Of a stretch of 64,000 nucleotides of DNA, positions 1 to 8,356 are shown piece by piece (position 1 is the first letter of the stretch; every line of letters starts with the position of its first letter). The notes beneath the pieces are model-generated. The model was not told where the DNA came from. It saw nothing but the letters and a program-made list of their open reading frames with translations, and ran no database searches. The position numbers and the translations under genes were made by a program. Source of the DNA: Pseudomonadota bacterium (GTDB lineage Bacteria > Pseudomonadota > Alphaproteobacteria > SHVZ01); NCBI GenBank assembly GCA_016195085.1, contig JACQAG010000043.1, positions 1 to 64,000 of the forward strand, given 5' to 3'.

Positions 1-30
1 ATGAACGCTGTGAAATACGCTATTCTGGTG

Positions 31-106
31 GCGCATGACGTTGGTCCCTTCCGTGTTCAGAAACGTTGCCAGACGTTCCAGACGCAGATGAATCAACGTC
101 ATGCGC
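31..106. repeat. 13-bp perfect inverted repeat with 50-nt loop
   Basis: GCGCATGACGTTG at 31-43 pairs exactly with CAACGTCATGCGC at 94-106. No gene is seen around it. It could be a dispersed palindromic element cut by the window edge or an mRNA hairpin; no T-run follows, so it is not a typical terminator. Confidence 0.4.
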
Positions 107-119
107 CCTGTCTACAAAA

Positions 120-163
120 ACTAAACCGGACAGCCGTGGATCAAGTCCGGGCATGACGATAAT
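120..163. repeat. dispersed intergenic repeat, copy 1
   Basis: The stretch CTAAACCGGACAGCC followed by a GATCAAGTCCGGGCATGACG-like segment resembles 11022-11070, where a CCGGACAGCCGCGGGTCAAG segment occurs. Short hairpin repeats of this kind are frequent between genes of alphaproteobacteria. It adds nothing codable. Confidence 0.45.
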
Positions 164-174
164 CGAAGAAAGAT

Positions 175-280
175 CCACCACGGAGACACGGAGGGCACGG
201 AGGAGAAAGAAGGATCTCGCGCGCGAAGCGCGCAGAAATCATTCTCGTCTCCGTGTCCTCTGTGTCTCCGTGGTGAACCT
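175..280. repeat. palindromic 'CACGGAG' repeat, copy 1
   Basis: The left arm, rich in CACGGAG units (175-205), is matched by a right arm with CTCCGTG units (244-279) around a centre containing CGCGCGCGAAGCGCGC. It is the same class as 21352-21465, where the repeat supplies the end of rsmB. The arms are imperfect. It sits just upstream of the binding-protein gene and may end transcripts or be a decayed mobile palindrome. Confidence 0.5.
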
Positions 281-368
281 CGTAATGCTGAAGCGTCCAC
301 ACGAATGCATTGCGCCCAACGGCGATACGACTACCATGGGCTCAAACAAGGCACCAAGGGAGGAAGCC

Positions 369-1439
369 ATGATGGGATCCGACCGCATCGGCGCAGCCGC
401 GAGCCTCCGGCGCCTCGCGCTTGCCGCAGGTTTCATGCTCGCGGCGGAGCCGGCTCTGGCCGCGGCACCGGCGCCGGCGCCGATCACGCCGGCGCTCATC
501 GAGGCGGCGAAGAAGGAAGGCAAGGTCGTCTTCTACACCTCGATCGACGTGCAGGTGATCGAGAACCTGGCCAAGTCCTTCGAGGCGGCCTATCCCGGCG
601 TTTCCGTCCAGGTCGAGCGCAACGGCGCCGAGCGCATCTTCCAGCGCCTGGCGCAGGAGCGCGGCAGCAGCATCTACGCCGCCGACGTGCTCGAATCCTC
701 CGACCAGACGCATTTCCTCGCCTGGAAGCGCCAGGGCTGGCTCGAGCCGTTCCTGCCGACCGAGGTGGCGGAGAAGTGGCCTGCCGCCGAGCGCGACCCC
801 GATGGCTGCTTTGCCAGCGTCCGCTACACGCTCTCGGCCATGGGCTACAACACCAAGCAGGTGAAGCCGGAAGACGCGCCCAAGAGCTATGCCGATCTTC
901 TCGACAAGAAATGGAGCGGCAAGATCGTCAAGGCGCATCCGGGCTATAGCGGCATCATCATGACCGCCACCTTCGCCATCAGCCAGGCACTCGGCTGGGA
1001 GTATTTCGAGAAGCTGGGCAAGCAGCGGGTCATGCAGCTGCAATCGGCGACCGAGCCGCCGAAGAAGATCGCCTTGGGCGAGCGGGCGATCATGGCCGAC
1101 GGCTCGGAGTACCTGGTCCTGCAGATGAAGGAGAGCGGCAGCCCGGTCGACGTGATCTATCCGAGCGAGGGCACGCCCATTGCCATCGGCGGCTTGGCCA
1201 TCGCCAAGAACATGCCGCATCCGAACGCGGCCAAGCTGTTCGTCAGCTACTTCTTTTCCCGCGAGGGCCAGCAGCTGATGAGCGACGTCGCGGCTCTGCG
1301 GTCCTTCCACCCCGAGGTCAAGCTGAAGGCCGGCCGCAAGCCCCTCTCCGAGATCAAGATCCTGCGCTCCGACCCGGCGGAGCAGGAGAAGGCCATGGAG
1401 ACCATCAAGCAGAAGTACGCGCAGTATTTCGGGATTTGA
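369..1439 (+). CDS. ABC transporter periplasmic binding protein, Fe3+/thiamine-type
   Basis: A 356-aa extracellular solute-binding protein (SBP_bac_1/FbpA-like). The N-terminus has a Sec signal peptide (hydrophobic LALAAGFMLAAEPALAAA) followed by the classic opening LIEAAKKEGKVVFYTS. Later segments GYNTKQVKPEDAP, KSYADLLDKKWSGKI and the ending PNAAKLFVSYFFSREGQQ are typical of periplasmic iron(III), putrescine or 2-aminoethylphosphonate binders. I chose ATG 369 (a second ATG lies at 372) because the upstream in-frame stretch is repeat sequence with no coding character and the signal peptide starts here. No permease or ATPase gene is adjacent, so it is an orphan binder or belongs to a remote operon. 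Substrate is unknown. Confidence 0.85.
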   Translation: MMGSDRIGAAASLRRLALAAGFMLAAEPALAAAPAPAPITPALIEAAKKEGKVVFYTSIDVQVIENLAKSFEAAYPGVSVQVERNGAERIFQRLAQERGSSIYAADVLESSDQTHFLAWKRQGWLEPFLPTEVAEKWPAAERDPDGCFASVRYTLSAMGYNTKQVKPEDAPKSYADLLDKKWSGKIVKAHPGYSGIIMTATFAISQALGWEYFEKLGKQRVMQLQSATEPPKKIALGERAIMADGSEYLVLQMKESGSPVDVIYPSEGTPIAIGGLAIAKNMPHPNAAKLFVSYFFSREGQQLMSDVAALRSFHPEVKLKAGRKPLSEIKILRSDPAEQEKAMETIKQKYAQYFGI

Positions 1440-1476
1440 CCGGCGAAGGGCTCGTCTCCGAAAGCGGATCCTGCCG

Positions 1477-1812
1477 ATGGCGAGCGATTTTCCGGAGCGG
1501 GATTGGAGGGTTCTGAGAGAGCTCCATCCGATCGCACTCGATCGCCTTTGCCGCCGTATCCTCGATGAGATCGGGAGCATCGGTGCCGATACGAGCCGGA
1601 GCAACCATGAACGATATCTCGCGATCTTCCGTCTGATTAAGGATCGCGACGACGAGATCGCCGACGCATTCAACGACATGCGGAGATCGAGAGCCGTGAT
1701 GCGGCTTTGCGTCATACAGCGCCTCGACCTGCTCACCGAAGCGGAGTTTGCGCGTTTCACCGAGGGGACGCAGAGGACGGTACGAAGCGTTCTCGGGATT
1801 GACCGGGGGTAG
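1477..1812 (+). CDS. conserved hypothetical small helical protein
   Basis: An 111-aa soluble protein with no signal peptide or membrane segment. It is predicted mostly helical and charged (RVLRELHPIALDRLCRRIL, NHERYLAIFRLIKDRD, EIADAFNDMRRSRA). The pattern resembles a widespread uncharacterised alphaproteobacterial family in which an SRSxHERYL motif is followed by an AFNDxRRS motif. That family memory is from general reading, not from a search. It starts 37 bases after the upstream binding-protein gene and could be co-transcribed. The final codons (VLGIDRG) end just before a non-coding spacer. Function unknown. Confidence 0.6.
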   Translation: MASDFPERDWRVLRELHPIALDRLCRRILDEIGSIGADTSRSNHERYLAIFRLIKDRDDEIADAFNDMRRSRAVMRLCVIQRLDLLTEAEFARFTEGTQRTVRSVLGIDRG

Positions 1813-1972
1813 CCCGCTCGGACCCAACTCAGCCGTCCTGGCGCCAGCCTGCCTAGAGCCCGTTGCGTATTGGCGGGCAAATGCAGCATCGGGCGTTGTG
1901 CTTGAGGCATCGAGCCGATGAATATCTATGGTATCTATCAAGTAGTTTGAGAACCAGCGCTGGGGTGCTGCG

Positions 1973-2236
1973 ATGGCTGAAACCGGCACCGCAAAATTGT
2001 TCAAGTACGGCCGCAGCCAGGCGGTGCGGCTGCCCAAATCCTTTCGGTTGCCCGGCAAGGAAGTACGCGTCCGGCGCGTCGGGCGCGGCGTCCTGCTGGA
2101 GCCCGTGGAGCGGGACCTGCGGGACATCGAGGCAGTCTTCGCCGAGATCGACCGCTTGGGCGGCGCCGATTTCCTCACCGAGCGACGGCCGGGGCAGCCA
2201 TCGATACCGCCTGCGCGTCCCGTGTTCGAGGAATAG
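1973..2236 (+). CDS. vapB: VapB-type antitoxin (AbrB/MazE fold), orphan
   Basis: An 87-aa protein with the swapped-hairpin AbrB DNA-binding pattern: AKLFKYGRSQAVRLPKSFRLPGKEVRVRR, a typical VapB N-terminus. The C-terminal half (EPVERDLRDIEAVFAEIDRLGG) would normally bind the VapC toxin. In intact modules vapC follows immediately; here only about the first 15 codons of a PIN-domain gene remain (2236-2283) before the amidase gene. The antitoxin is therefore an orphan that could still repress its promoter or neutralise toxins encoded elsewhere. The upstream spacer 1925-1950 holds AT-rich GATA/TATC words that could be its operator. Confidence 0.8.
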   Translation: MAETGTAKLFKYGRSQAVRLPKSFRLPGKEVRVRRVGRGVLLEPVERDLRDIEAVFAEIDRLGGADFLTERRPGQPSIPPARPVFEE

Positions 2237-2328
2237 TCGGGCTCGACACCGACACCGTGATCGCGGCCATCAACGGGCGCGCGCTCCGCAACAACACCAT
2301 CCTGAACCGCGCCTTTGAAGAGAGTGAG
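2236..2328 (+). pseudogene. vapC: vapC toxin 5' remnant joined in frame to the amidase start
   Basis: The frame after the vapB stop reads VGLDTDTVIAAINGR, matching the start of VapC PIN domains (LLDTNTVIAAI-type, with the first catalytic Asp). Homology fades after about 15 codons into RALRNNTILNRAFEESE, which runs without a stop into the amidase ATG at 2329. No other PIN catalytic residues are present, so the toxin is lost. A GTG at 2257 could start translation of an extended amidase, but this is not a natural amidase N-terminus. Confidence 0.65.
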
Positions 2329-3834
2329 ATGACCGAGCCCTGTGACCTCTCCGCCGTCGAAGCGCGCCGTCTCATCGGCGCCAAGCAATTGTCGCCGGTC
2401 GAGCTCCTGCGGAGCTGCCGCCGCCGCATCGATCGGGTGAACCATGCGGTCAAGGCGGTGACCGACACGATCTGGGGCCGCGCCATGCGGGAGGCGAAGG
2501 CGGCGGAGAAAGCCGTTATGGCCGGCGACGACTTGAAGGCGCTGCATGGCCTGCCCCTGGGCGTGAAGGATCTTGACGATGCCCAAGGGCTGATCAACAG
2601 CTTCGGCTCGCCGATTTTCGCCAACAACCTCGTGAAAGAGGACGACCGGATGGTCCGGCGCTGCCGTGCGGCGGGCGCCATCGTGGTGGGGAAGACCAAC
2701 GTGCCGGAGTTCGGCGCCGGTGCCAATTCCAACAACCCGGTCTACGGACCCACGGGCAATCCCTTCGACCCCAGGCGCACCCCCGGCGGCTCGTCCGGCG
2801 GCTCGGCGGTGGCGCTGGCGACCTCCATGCTGCCGCTCTGCACCGGCTCCGATGGCGGCGGCTCGCTGCGCATTCCAGCGGCGTTCTGCGGCATCGTCGG
2901 CTTTCGTCCATCGCCGGGCCTGGTGCCGACCGACACGCGCGCCCAGGGCTGGAACATGATCCCGACCCAGGGGCCGATGGGCCGCAGCGTCGCCGACACC
3001 TGCCTCTTGCTCTCGGCGCAGGCGGCGTTCGACGAACTCGATCCCCTGTCGCGGCCGATCGATGGCGAGGTGTTCCTCGATCCCGCTGCCATGGATCTGT
3101 CTCGGCTCAGGGTCGGCTACACCGTAGATTGGGGTGTGTGCCCGGTCGACAAGGCGATCGCCGAGACGTTCCGCCGGCGTATCGGGAAGCTCGGATCGCT
3201 GTTCAGGGCGTGCGACCGCATCACGCCGGGCATGGGTCGCGCGCACGAGGCCTTCGGCGTGCTCCGCGCGACGGGGATGCTGAACGCCCAGCGTGCCAAT
3301 TATGCCAAACACCGCAATCTGCTCGGGCCCAACATGATCGCCAACTACGAGGAGGGCTTGCGCTACTCGGCCGCCGACGTCGCCTGGGCGCAAGCCGAGC
3401 AGACACGCATCTACCGCGCGGTCCAGGCAGTCTACGAGGACTACGATCTGATCTTGTCGCCGACGGTCGCCATCCCGCCGTTCCCGTGGAGCCAGCTCTA
3501 CATGAACGAGATCAACGGCAAGCGGCTGAATACGTATTACCATTGGTTCTCGCTCACCTACATGATCTCGCTGACCGGCAACCCCAGCCTGTCATTGCCG
3601 ATGGGCCTCGAGCCGACGGGAACACCGTTCGGCCTGATGATCACGGGGCCCGCCGCGGCCGATCTCTTCACGCTCTCGGCCGCGCATTCGATCGAGCAGG
3701 CCGTCGCCGGCGACAAAGAGCTCTGCCGCCCGGTACCGGATTTGAAGAAGCTGGCGAAGGCCGCCCCGATCACCCGTGACTACAAGGTGACCACACCCCC
3801 GCTCGACCGGAAGCCGTGGCGGGGGATCGGCTAA
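2329..3834 (+). CDS. amidase signature (AS) family hydrolase
   Basis: A 501-aa cytoplasmic amidase. The AS-family Ser-cisSer-Lys triad is visible: Lys in GLPLGVKDLDDAQ (about residue 80), the glycine/serine-rich core GGSSGGSAVALA (about 150), and the nucleophile region GSDGGGSLRIPAAFCG (about 175). The family hydrolyses C-N amide bonds in aliphatic, aromatic or peptide amides; GatA, urea amidolyase and catabolic amidases share the fold. Absence of gatB/gatC neighbours and its place among transporter and catabolic genes favour a catabolic amidase. Start chosen at ATG 2329 (MTEPCDLSAVEARRLI), because the in-frame upstream codons derive from a vapC remnant. The stop overlaps the first base of a tRNA-Gln-like fragment. 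Confidence 0.88.
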   Translation: MTEPCDLSAVEARRLIGAKQLSPVELLRSCRRRIDRVNHAVKAVTDTIWGRAMREAKAAEKAVMAGDDLKALHGLPLGVKDLDDAQGLINSFGSPIFANNLVKEDDRMVRRCRAAGAIVVGKTNVPEFGAGANSNNPVYGPTGNPFDPRRTPGGSSGGSAVALATSMLPLCTGSDGGGSLRIPAAFCGIVGFRPSPGLVPTDTRAQGWNMIPTQGPMGRSVADTCLLLSAQAAFDELDPLSRPIDGEVFLDPAAMDLSRLRVGYTVDWGVCPVDKAIAETFRRRIGKLGSLFRACDRITPGMGRAHEAFGVLRATGMLNAQRANYAKHRNLLGPNMIANYEEGLRYSAADVAWAQAEQTRIYRAVQAVYEDYDLILSPTVAIPPFPWSQLYMNEINGKRLNTYYHWFSLTYMISLTGNPSLSLPMGLEPTGTPFGLMITGPAAADLFTLSAAHSIEQAVAGDKELCRPVPDLKKLAKAAPITRDYKVTTPPLDRKPWRGIG

Positions 3835-3878
3835 TGCAAGCTGGTTGCGGGACTGGTATTCGGACCTAGGCGGGCGGA
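3834..3878 (-). other. degenerate tRNA-Gln 3' fragment with flank (att-like scar)
   Basis: This stretch matches 15885-15929, the 3' half of the tRNA-Gln gene plus its immediate downstream ATGCAAG, at 38 of 45 positions by hand count. It has the T-arm and acceptor end (TGGTTGCGGGACTGGTATTC on the plus strand) but no anticodon arm. It lies in the same orientation as the real tRNA, which fits the far end of an integration at that gene. Point changes in the T-arm show it is decayed. Confidence 0.65.
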
Positions 3879-4054
3879 GGTCGAGATCGCTACAATCCGA
3901 CCGATTTCAGCAGCTTAGCGATCGTGTGTGGTGCCCGCGTTGCAATCGCCGACGAGGGACACCGCTCGCTTGTGCCGGCCCATGGCCGGGTCTACCGTTG
4001 CCGGAAAGGAAATAAGTTTCCGACAGGTAAGGCTCACCAAAGAGGAGATCGGCC

Positions 4055-5641
4055 ATGACACTCAGGGGAAATCGCGGCTTGACGTGGCTCCTGGCCTCGG
4101 TCGCCGGGCTGGCGTTTGCCGGCGGCGATGCCGTGGCCCAGCAATTCACCTGCCCGAAGAAGGGCGGCGAGTTCGTCTTCGGCCAGGAAGCCAAGGTCAA
4201 CAGCCTTGACATGCATACCTCCTCGGCGATCTCGACCCGCAACGTCGCCATGAACATCTTCGAGTCCCTGATGACCCGGGACAACAATTTTAGCCCGATA
4301 CTCGAGCTGGCGCAGTCGGTGGACATGAGCCAGGACGGCAAGACCTACGTCTTCAAGCTGAGGCAGGGAGTCAAGTTCCACAACGGCAAGCCCATGACCG
4401 CCGCCGATGTGGTTGCCTCCTTCGACCGCTACAAGCCGATCGGCATCGACCGCGGCATCCTCGACATCGTCGAGGGCTGGGATGCGCCCGATGCGTCCAC
4501 CTTCGTCATCCATATGAAGGCGCCGCAGCCGACCTTCCTCGACAATCTGAGCTCGTTCCTGGTGCCGATCGTGATCGTTCCGGCAGAGAACGCCAAGGCG
4601 CCGGTGATGCAGCTCGAGCCGGTGGGCACCGGCCCGTGGCAATTCGTCGAGTTCGTGCCCGACAGCCACGTGAAGCTGAAGCGGTTCGACGCCTATACGC
4701 CGGATAGCCGCTTCAAGGACATCGACGGCTTCGGCGGCTACAAGCTCGCCTGCGTCGACAGCGTCAGTTTCCGCATCGTGACCGAGCCCGGTGCCCGCGT
4801 CGCCGGCATCGAGACCGGCGAGCTGCAAGGTGTGGAGGACGTGCCGACGAAGTCCCAGGAGCGTTTGAAGCAGAACAAGGACGTGGTGCTGAAGCCGCTC
4901 TACAATTGGTGGATTCAGATCGCCATGGCCAACGTCTCGGCACCGCCCACCGACAATCTCAAGTTCCGCCAGGCGGTGCAGGCCGCCCTCGACATGGACG
5001 AGATCATGGAGGCGGCCTCCGACGGCGCCTACAAGCTCAATGTCGGCTACCAGTATCCGGGCCAAGCCGCTTACACCGACGCCGGCAAGGAGACCTACAA
5101 CCAGAAGAACCCGGCGAAGGCGAAGCAGCTCCTGGCCGAGGCCGGCTACAAGGGCGAGGAGATGGTCCTCTTGACCAACCGCGACTACACCAGCATGTAC
5201 AATGCCGCCCTGGTCATGTCCGAGCAGCTCAAAGCCATCGGCGTCAATGCGAAGCTCTTGGTGCTGGATTGGCCGGCGACCATTGCGATGCGGACGACGA
5301 GCAGCACCGGCTGGAACTGGTTCTTCACCGGCCTCGGCACCGACCCGGTGCTGGGCCCGGTTGCCGGCATCCGCACCTTCGCCGCTCCCAACAGCGTCTA
5401 TAAGCCGAAGTCCCCCGAGGAGGCCGACAAGCCGTTCAACGCCGCCTTCGGCGAAATGGTGAACGGCGCCACGCCGGAGATCCGCAAGGCCGCCTTCGCC
5501 ACCGCGCAAAAGCGTCTCCTGGAGCAAGTCTATGCGCTGCCCTTCGGCTCCTTGACCAAGGTGCAGGCGGTCAGGGCGAACGTGCAGAACTATCGTCCCT
5601 ACCGCATCCCGCGCGCAGCCAACGTCTACTTCTCGGGATGA
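4055..5641 (+). CDS. ABC transporter binding protein, dipeptide/oligopeptide (SBP_bac_5) type
   Basis: A 528-aa periplasmic protein. A signal peptide covers about residues 1-30 (WLLASVAGLAFAGGDAVAQQ). The SBP_bac_5 signature region appears as SVDMSQDGKTYVFKLRQGVKFHNGKPMTAADVVASFDRY (about 90-125, with the KFHNGKPMTAADV core), followed by the family's PQPTFLDNLSS and GTGPWQFVEF segments. Relatives bind di- and oligopeptides, nickel, opines or glutathione. ATG 4055 is preceded by AAAGAGGAGATCGGCC, giving a good Shine-Dalgarno site. No permease or ATPase genes follow, so it is another orphan binder. The tRNA-Gln fragments at 3834 and 5840 bracket this gene, suggesting it came in as one inserted unit. 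Confidence 0.88.
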   Translation: MTLRGNRGLTWLLASVAGLAFAGGDAVAQQFTCPKKGGEFVFGQEAKVNSLDMHTSSAISTRNVAMNIFESLMTRDNNFSPILELAQSVDMSQDGKTYVFKLRQGVKFHNGKPMTAADVVASFDRYKPIGIDRGILDIVEGWDAPDASTFVIHMKAPQPTFLDNLSSFLVPIVIVPAENAKAPVMQLEPVGTGPWQFVEFVPDSHVKLKRFDAYTPDSRFKDIDGFGGYKLACVDSVSFRIVTEPGARVAGIETGELQGVEDVPTKSQERLKQNKDVVLKPLYNWWIQIAMANVSAPPTDNLKFRQAVQAALDMDEIMEAASDGAYKLNVGYQYPGQAAYTDAGKETYNQKNPAKAKQLLAEAGYKGEEMVLLTNRDYTSMYNAALVMSEQLKAIGVNAKLLVLDWPATIAMRTTSSTGWNWFFTGLGTDPVLGPVAGIRTFAAPNSVYKPKSPEEADKPFNAAFGEMVNGATPEIRKAAFATAQKRLLEQVYALPFGSLTKVQAVRANVQNYRPYRIPRAANVYFSG

Positions 5642-5942
5642 GCAGAGCTGTTCTACCCTCCCCGTCGCTTGCGCGGCGGGGAGTGGTCACGCTTTCGAGA
5701 AGGTAGACATACTTCATCGGACAGCCCGTCTTCGCTAAAGCTTCGACGGGCAGCCTTCGCCGCCTTGCGGCATCTCGCAACGGGAAATAGCCGACTTCTT
5801 AAGCTGGCTTGCCAGCCGTAGCCGCGAAGCGGCGAAGGCTGGTTGGGGGACGCGGATTCGAACCTAGGCTGGCGCTCCGGCGGGCACCCTCATGCCCGGC
5901 GGCAATAGTCCTCAGGCGAAAGCCCGCGACACATGAGCCTCC
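5642..5942. other. intergenic spacer with repeat segments, no gene seen
   Basis: The spacer contains GC-rich palindromic pieces: a hairpin around 5656-5682 (CCTCCCCGTCGCTTGCGCGG), inverted words GCCCGTCTTCG/CGACGGGC near 5726-5754, and 5819-5839 with CCGCGAAGCGGCGAAGG. It ends with the tRNA-Gln-like fragment 5840-5874. No open frame with coding character was recognised on either strand. Confidence 0.5.
5840..5874 (-). other. second tRNA-Gln 3' fragment (att-like scar)
   Basis: TGGTTGGGGGAC, two changed bases and GGATTCGAACCTAG match the tRNA-Gln acceptor/T-arm at 15892-15926 in 32 of 35 positions. It keeps the exact T-loop GGATTCGAACC but not the D-arm or anticodon arm. Orientation matches the intact tRNA on the minus strand. 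It is better preserved than the 3834 copy, which suggests a younger insertion event. Confidence 0.7.
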
Positions 5943-7046
5943 TCAGCCGGCGTCGTAGCGCTTGAGCGCCGCCTGATCGAACTCCAGGCTGAGCCCGGGC
6001 TTCGACGGCATCGTGAGCTCGCCGTTCTGCTGCACCGGCACTTCCTTGAACAGCGGCGTCAGCCACGGCATGTACTCCACCGTCAGCCCGTTCGGGATGG
6101 CGCCGATCAGGTGCACATGCACCTCGGGGATCAGGTGGCTCACGACCGGTAGGTTGAAGGCCTCGGCCATGCCGGCGACCTTCATCCATTGGGTGATGCC
6201 GCCGACCCTGACCAGGTCGATCATCGGAATGTCGACCGAGTGCCTTTCCATCATGTGGCGGAACGGCACGATGCCCCAGACATATTCGCCGCCGGCAACC
6301 GGGGTCGCGAGCGCATCGGCGACCCTGGCGAGGCCGGCGAAATCGTCGGCGGCGGTGACGTCTTCGAGCCAGAACAACCCGACACCGGCGTCTTCGATGC
6401 GGCGGCCGATATCCATCGCCTGCTCCGGCCGCCAGCGCTGATTGATGTCGCACATGAGCTTGATGTCGGGGCCGATCGCTTCGCGGATCAACCGCATGCG
6501 CTCGACCTCCTTTTCCGGTGTGGTCTCACCGGGGAGAGCCAGCTGGGTCTTCATCTGGCACCAGCCCTTGTCCTTGAGCGTGGCGGCGGCCTTGACCACC
6601 CGGTCGAGTGGCAAGCCCCGCATCAAGGCGCCGCTGGCATAGGTCGGCACCCGGTCGCGCAAGCCGCCGAGCAATTTCCAAAGCGGCAGGCCCAAGGACT
6701 TGCCGCGAATGTCCCACAGCGCCATGTCGAGCGCCGACAACGCCAGGTGATAGATCCCGCCCGGCCCGGCCGAGCTGCCCGCGGCGTCGCGCAATTTCTG
6801 GTGGACCGCCTCGAGCCTGATGGGGTCCTCGCCGAGGCAGAGCTGGCCCAGCGCGTCGATGGCGTGACGCAACGTGCCGGTCAAGGCGGCGCCGAAATAG
6901 GTGACACCCAGGCCTTCCGCCCCGGCATCGGTCGCCACAGTGAGCCAGACGATCGGCCGTTTGCCGCTCGGGTTGTCGGGTGCATTGGCAAGCGGCTCGT
7001 CTGCCGGCAGGTTGACGATGCCGGTGCGGATACGGGTGATCTTCAT
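5943..7046 (-). CDS. mandelate racemase/muconate lactonizing enzyme family protein
   Basis: A 367-aa enolase-superfamily enzyme. The N-terminal capping domain is KITRIRTGIVNLPADEP to about residue 125, followed by a (beta/alpha)7-beta barrel. The barrel contains CQMKTQLALPG (KxK-type acid/base lysine region), metal ligands in LMCDINQRW and FWLEDVTAADD, and GGEYVWGIVPF, then the C-terminal HLIPEVHVHLIGAIPNG with a candidate His. The superfamily abstracts a proton alpha to a carboxylate (sugar acid dehydratases, racemases, dipeptide epimerases); the exact substrate cannot be read. It is divergent from the dipeptidase gene with about 70 bases between starts, so both may share control. A dipeptide or amino-acid derivative role is a guess from that neighbour. 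Confidence 0.85.
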   Translation of the reverse strand: MKITRIRTGIVNLPADEPLANAPDNPSGKRPIVWLTVATDAGAEGLGVTYFGAALTGTLRHAIDALGQLCLGEDPIRLEAVHQKLRDAAGSSAGPGGIYHLALSALDMALWDIRGKSLGLPLWKLLGGLRDRVPTYASGALMRGLPLDRVVKAAATLKDKGWCQMKTQLALPGETTPEKEVERMRLIREAIGPDIKLMCDINQRWRPEQAMDIGRRIEDAGVGLFWLEDVTAADDFAGLARVADALATPVAGGEYVWGIVPFRHMMERHSVDIPMIDLVRVGGITQWMKVAGMAEAFNLPVVSHLIPEVHVHLIGAIPNGLTVEYMPWLTPLFKEVPVQQNGELTMPSKPGLSLEFDQAALKRYDAG

Positions 7047-7115
7047 CGCGGGGTTCCGGAAGAGAGAGATGTGCTACCGTCCCTGATGTTTGGGTCAAGG
7101 GCAAGGAGGCTCATG

Positions 7116-8132
7116 ATGCCGCTCGACAATACCGCCAGCTGGGGCGTGTCCGAGCGCGCCGCGCGGCTGCACGCCGAGTCGCTGGTCTGGGACGAGCATG
7201 GCGGCTTCGGCTACACCACTGCATCAGTCCTGAAGGACCTGGAACGCTGGGGCTCATCCGGCATCGACTATCTCTCGATCAATGCCGGCTATGACGTGAT
7301 GCCCTGGACCAAAACCTTGGAAGCCACCTCGCAGTATCGCCACTGGATCCGCACCCATCCCGAGATCGTGCTGCAGGTCGAGACCGTCGCCGACATCCAC
7401 CGCGCCCGCAAGGAAGGCAAGCTCGCAGTCACCTTCGATCTCGAAGGCATGGACGCGCTCAATGGCGACATCGGCATGGTCGACCTCTACTACCGGCTCG
7501 GCGTGCGCCACATGCTGTTCGCCTACAACCGCAACAACTTGGCCGGCGGCGGCTGCCACGACGAGGACATCGGCTTGACCGAGTTCGGCCGCCAGGTGGT
7601 GCGCGAGATGAACCGGGTCGGCATGGTCGTCGATTGCTCGCATTGCTCCTACAAGACCTCGATGGAGGCGATCGGGCTGTCCGAGGCGCCGGTCATCTAT
7701 AGCCATGCCAATGCGCGCAAGCTCTGCGACCACGAGCGCAACATCTGGGACGACCAGATCAAGGCCTGTGCGGCGACCGGCGGCGTCATCGGCGTCACCG
7801 GTGTCGGCCGCTTCCTCGGGCCCGACGGGCCGACGGTCGAGCACCTGGCCCAGCACATCGACTACATGGTCGAGCTCGTGGGCCCGGATCACGTCGGCTT
7901 CGGCATGGACAGCGTGCTGCATGCCCACAAGCCGAACCAGCCCTGGCCCTCCTCCCGCTCGCGCGAATACTGGCCCGAGCGGCAATATCCCGACAGCGGA
8001 TCCGGCTATGTGCCGCCCGAGGAGGCGCCGCGCCTGACCCAAGCTCTCCTGGAGCGCGGCTATGGCGAGACCGACATCCGCAATATCCTAGGCGGCAACT
8101 TCCTCAGGGTGGCGGAGACGGTTTGGAAATAG
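7116..8132 (+). CDS. membrane dipeptidase (peptidase M19/renal dipeptidase) family protein
   Basis: A 338-aa barrel protein. Family landmarks are present: the FDLEGMDAL glutamate (bridging metal ligand), VVDCSHCSYKT and VIYSHANARKLCDH (the two downstream His ligands), and GFGMDSV (catalytic Asp region). The usual first HxD pair of M19 enzymes (GHND) reads DEHGG here, so the His is kept but the Asp is Gly. This suggests changed metal binding or a non-peptidase branch. No signal peptide is visible. Two ATGs exist at 7113 and 7116; AAGGAGG at 7103-7109 is 3 and 6 bases away respectively, so 7116 is favoured. It is transcribed divergently from the enolase-family gene. Confidence 0.82.
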   Translation: MPLDNTASWGVSERAARLHAESLVWDEHGGFGYTTASVLKDLERWGSSGIDYLSINAGYDVMPWTKTLEATSQYRHWIRTHPEIVLQVETVADIHRARKEGKLAVTFDLEGMDALNGDIGMVDLYYRLGVRHMLFAYNRNNLAGGGCHDEDIGLTEFGRQVVREMNRVGMVVDCSHCSYKTSMEAIGLSEAPVIYSHANARKLCDHERNIWDDQIKACAATGGVIGVTGVGRFLGPDGPTVEHLAQHIDYMVELVGPDHVGFGMDSVLHAHKPNQPWPSSRSREYWPERQYPDSGSGYVPPEEAPRLTQALLERGYGETDIRNILGGNFLRVAETVWK

Positions 8133-8169
8133 GCCCCCTGGAAATGGGCTCGTTGGAGGTAGGCTAGCG

Positions 8170-8304
8170 TCTGATCCGACGAGGTTCGATCACCCCCTCA
8201 CCCTACCCTCTCCCCCAATGGGGGAGAGGGTTGCGAAGGCTTGGCGAGGCGAAGCCGAGCCTAGCCGAAGCTGGGTGAGGGGGATTCCACGCCATCGGAT
8301 CAGA
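8170..8304. repeat. 135-bp palindromic repeat bounded by inverted TCTGATCCGA
   Basis: TCTGATCCGA (8170-8179) and TCGGATCAGA (8295-8304) form perfect 10-bp ends. Inside are CACCCCCTCACCCTACCCTC and a matching GGGTGAGGGGG arm, plus a central hairpin CCCCCAATGGGGG. It belongs to the same C-rich palindrome class as the repeats around guaB. It fills most of the spacer between the dipeptidase and methyltransferase genes. Confidence 0.6.
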
Positions 8305-8356
8305 CTATAGGCGGCGCTCAAACTGCGACCGTCTTCGAACCAGGGGGGTGCCCGCC

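Noticed and set aside
1-156. Short plus-strand frame opening at base 1 (about 51 codons)
   Set aside because: It crosses an inverted repeat and a dispersed repeat, has no family features and ends inside the repeat.
342-1910. Long minus-strand open frame opposite the first binding-protein gene
   Set aside because: It is a high-GC shadow: arginine- and leucine-rich, with no recognisable domain, and opposite a clear periplasmic binding protein.
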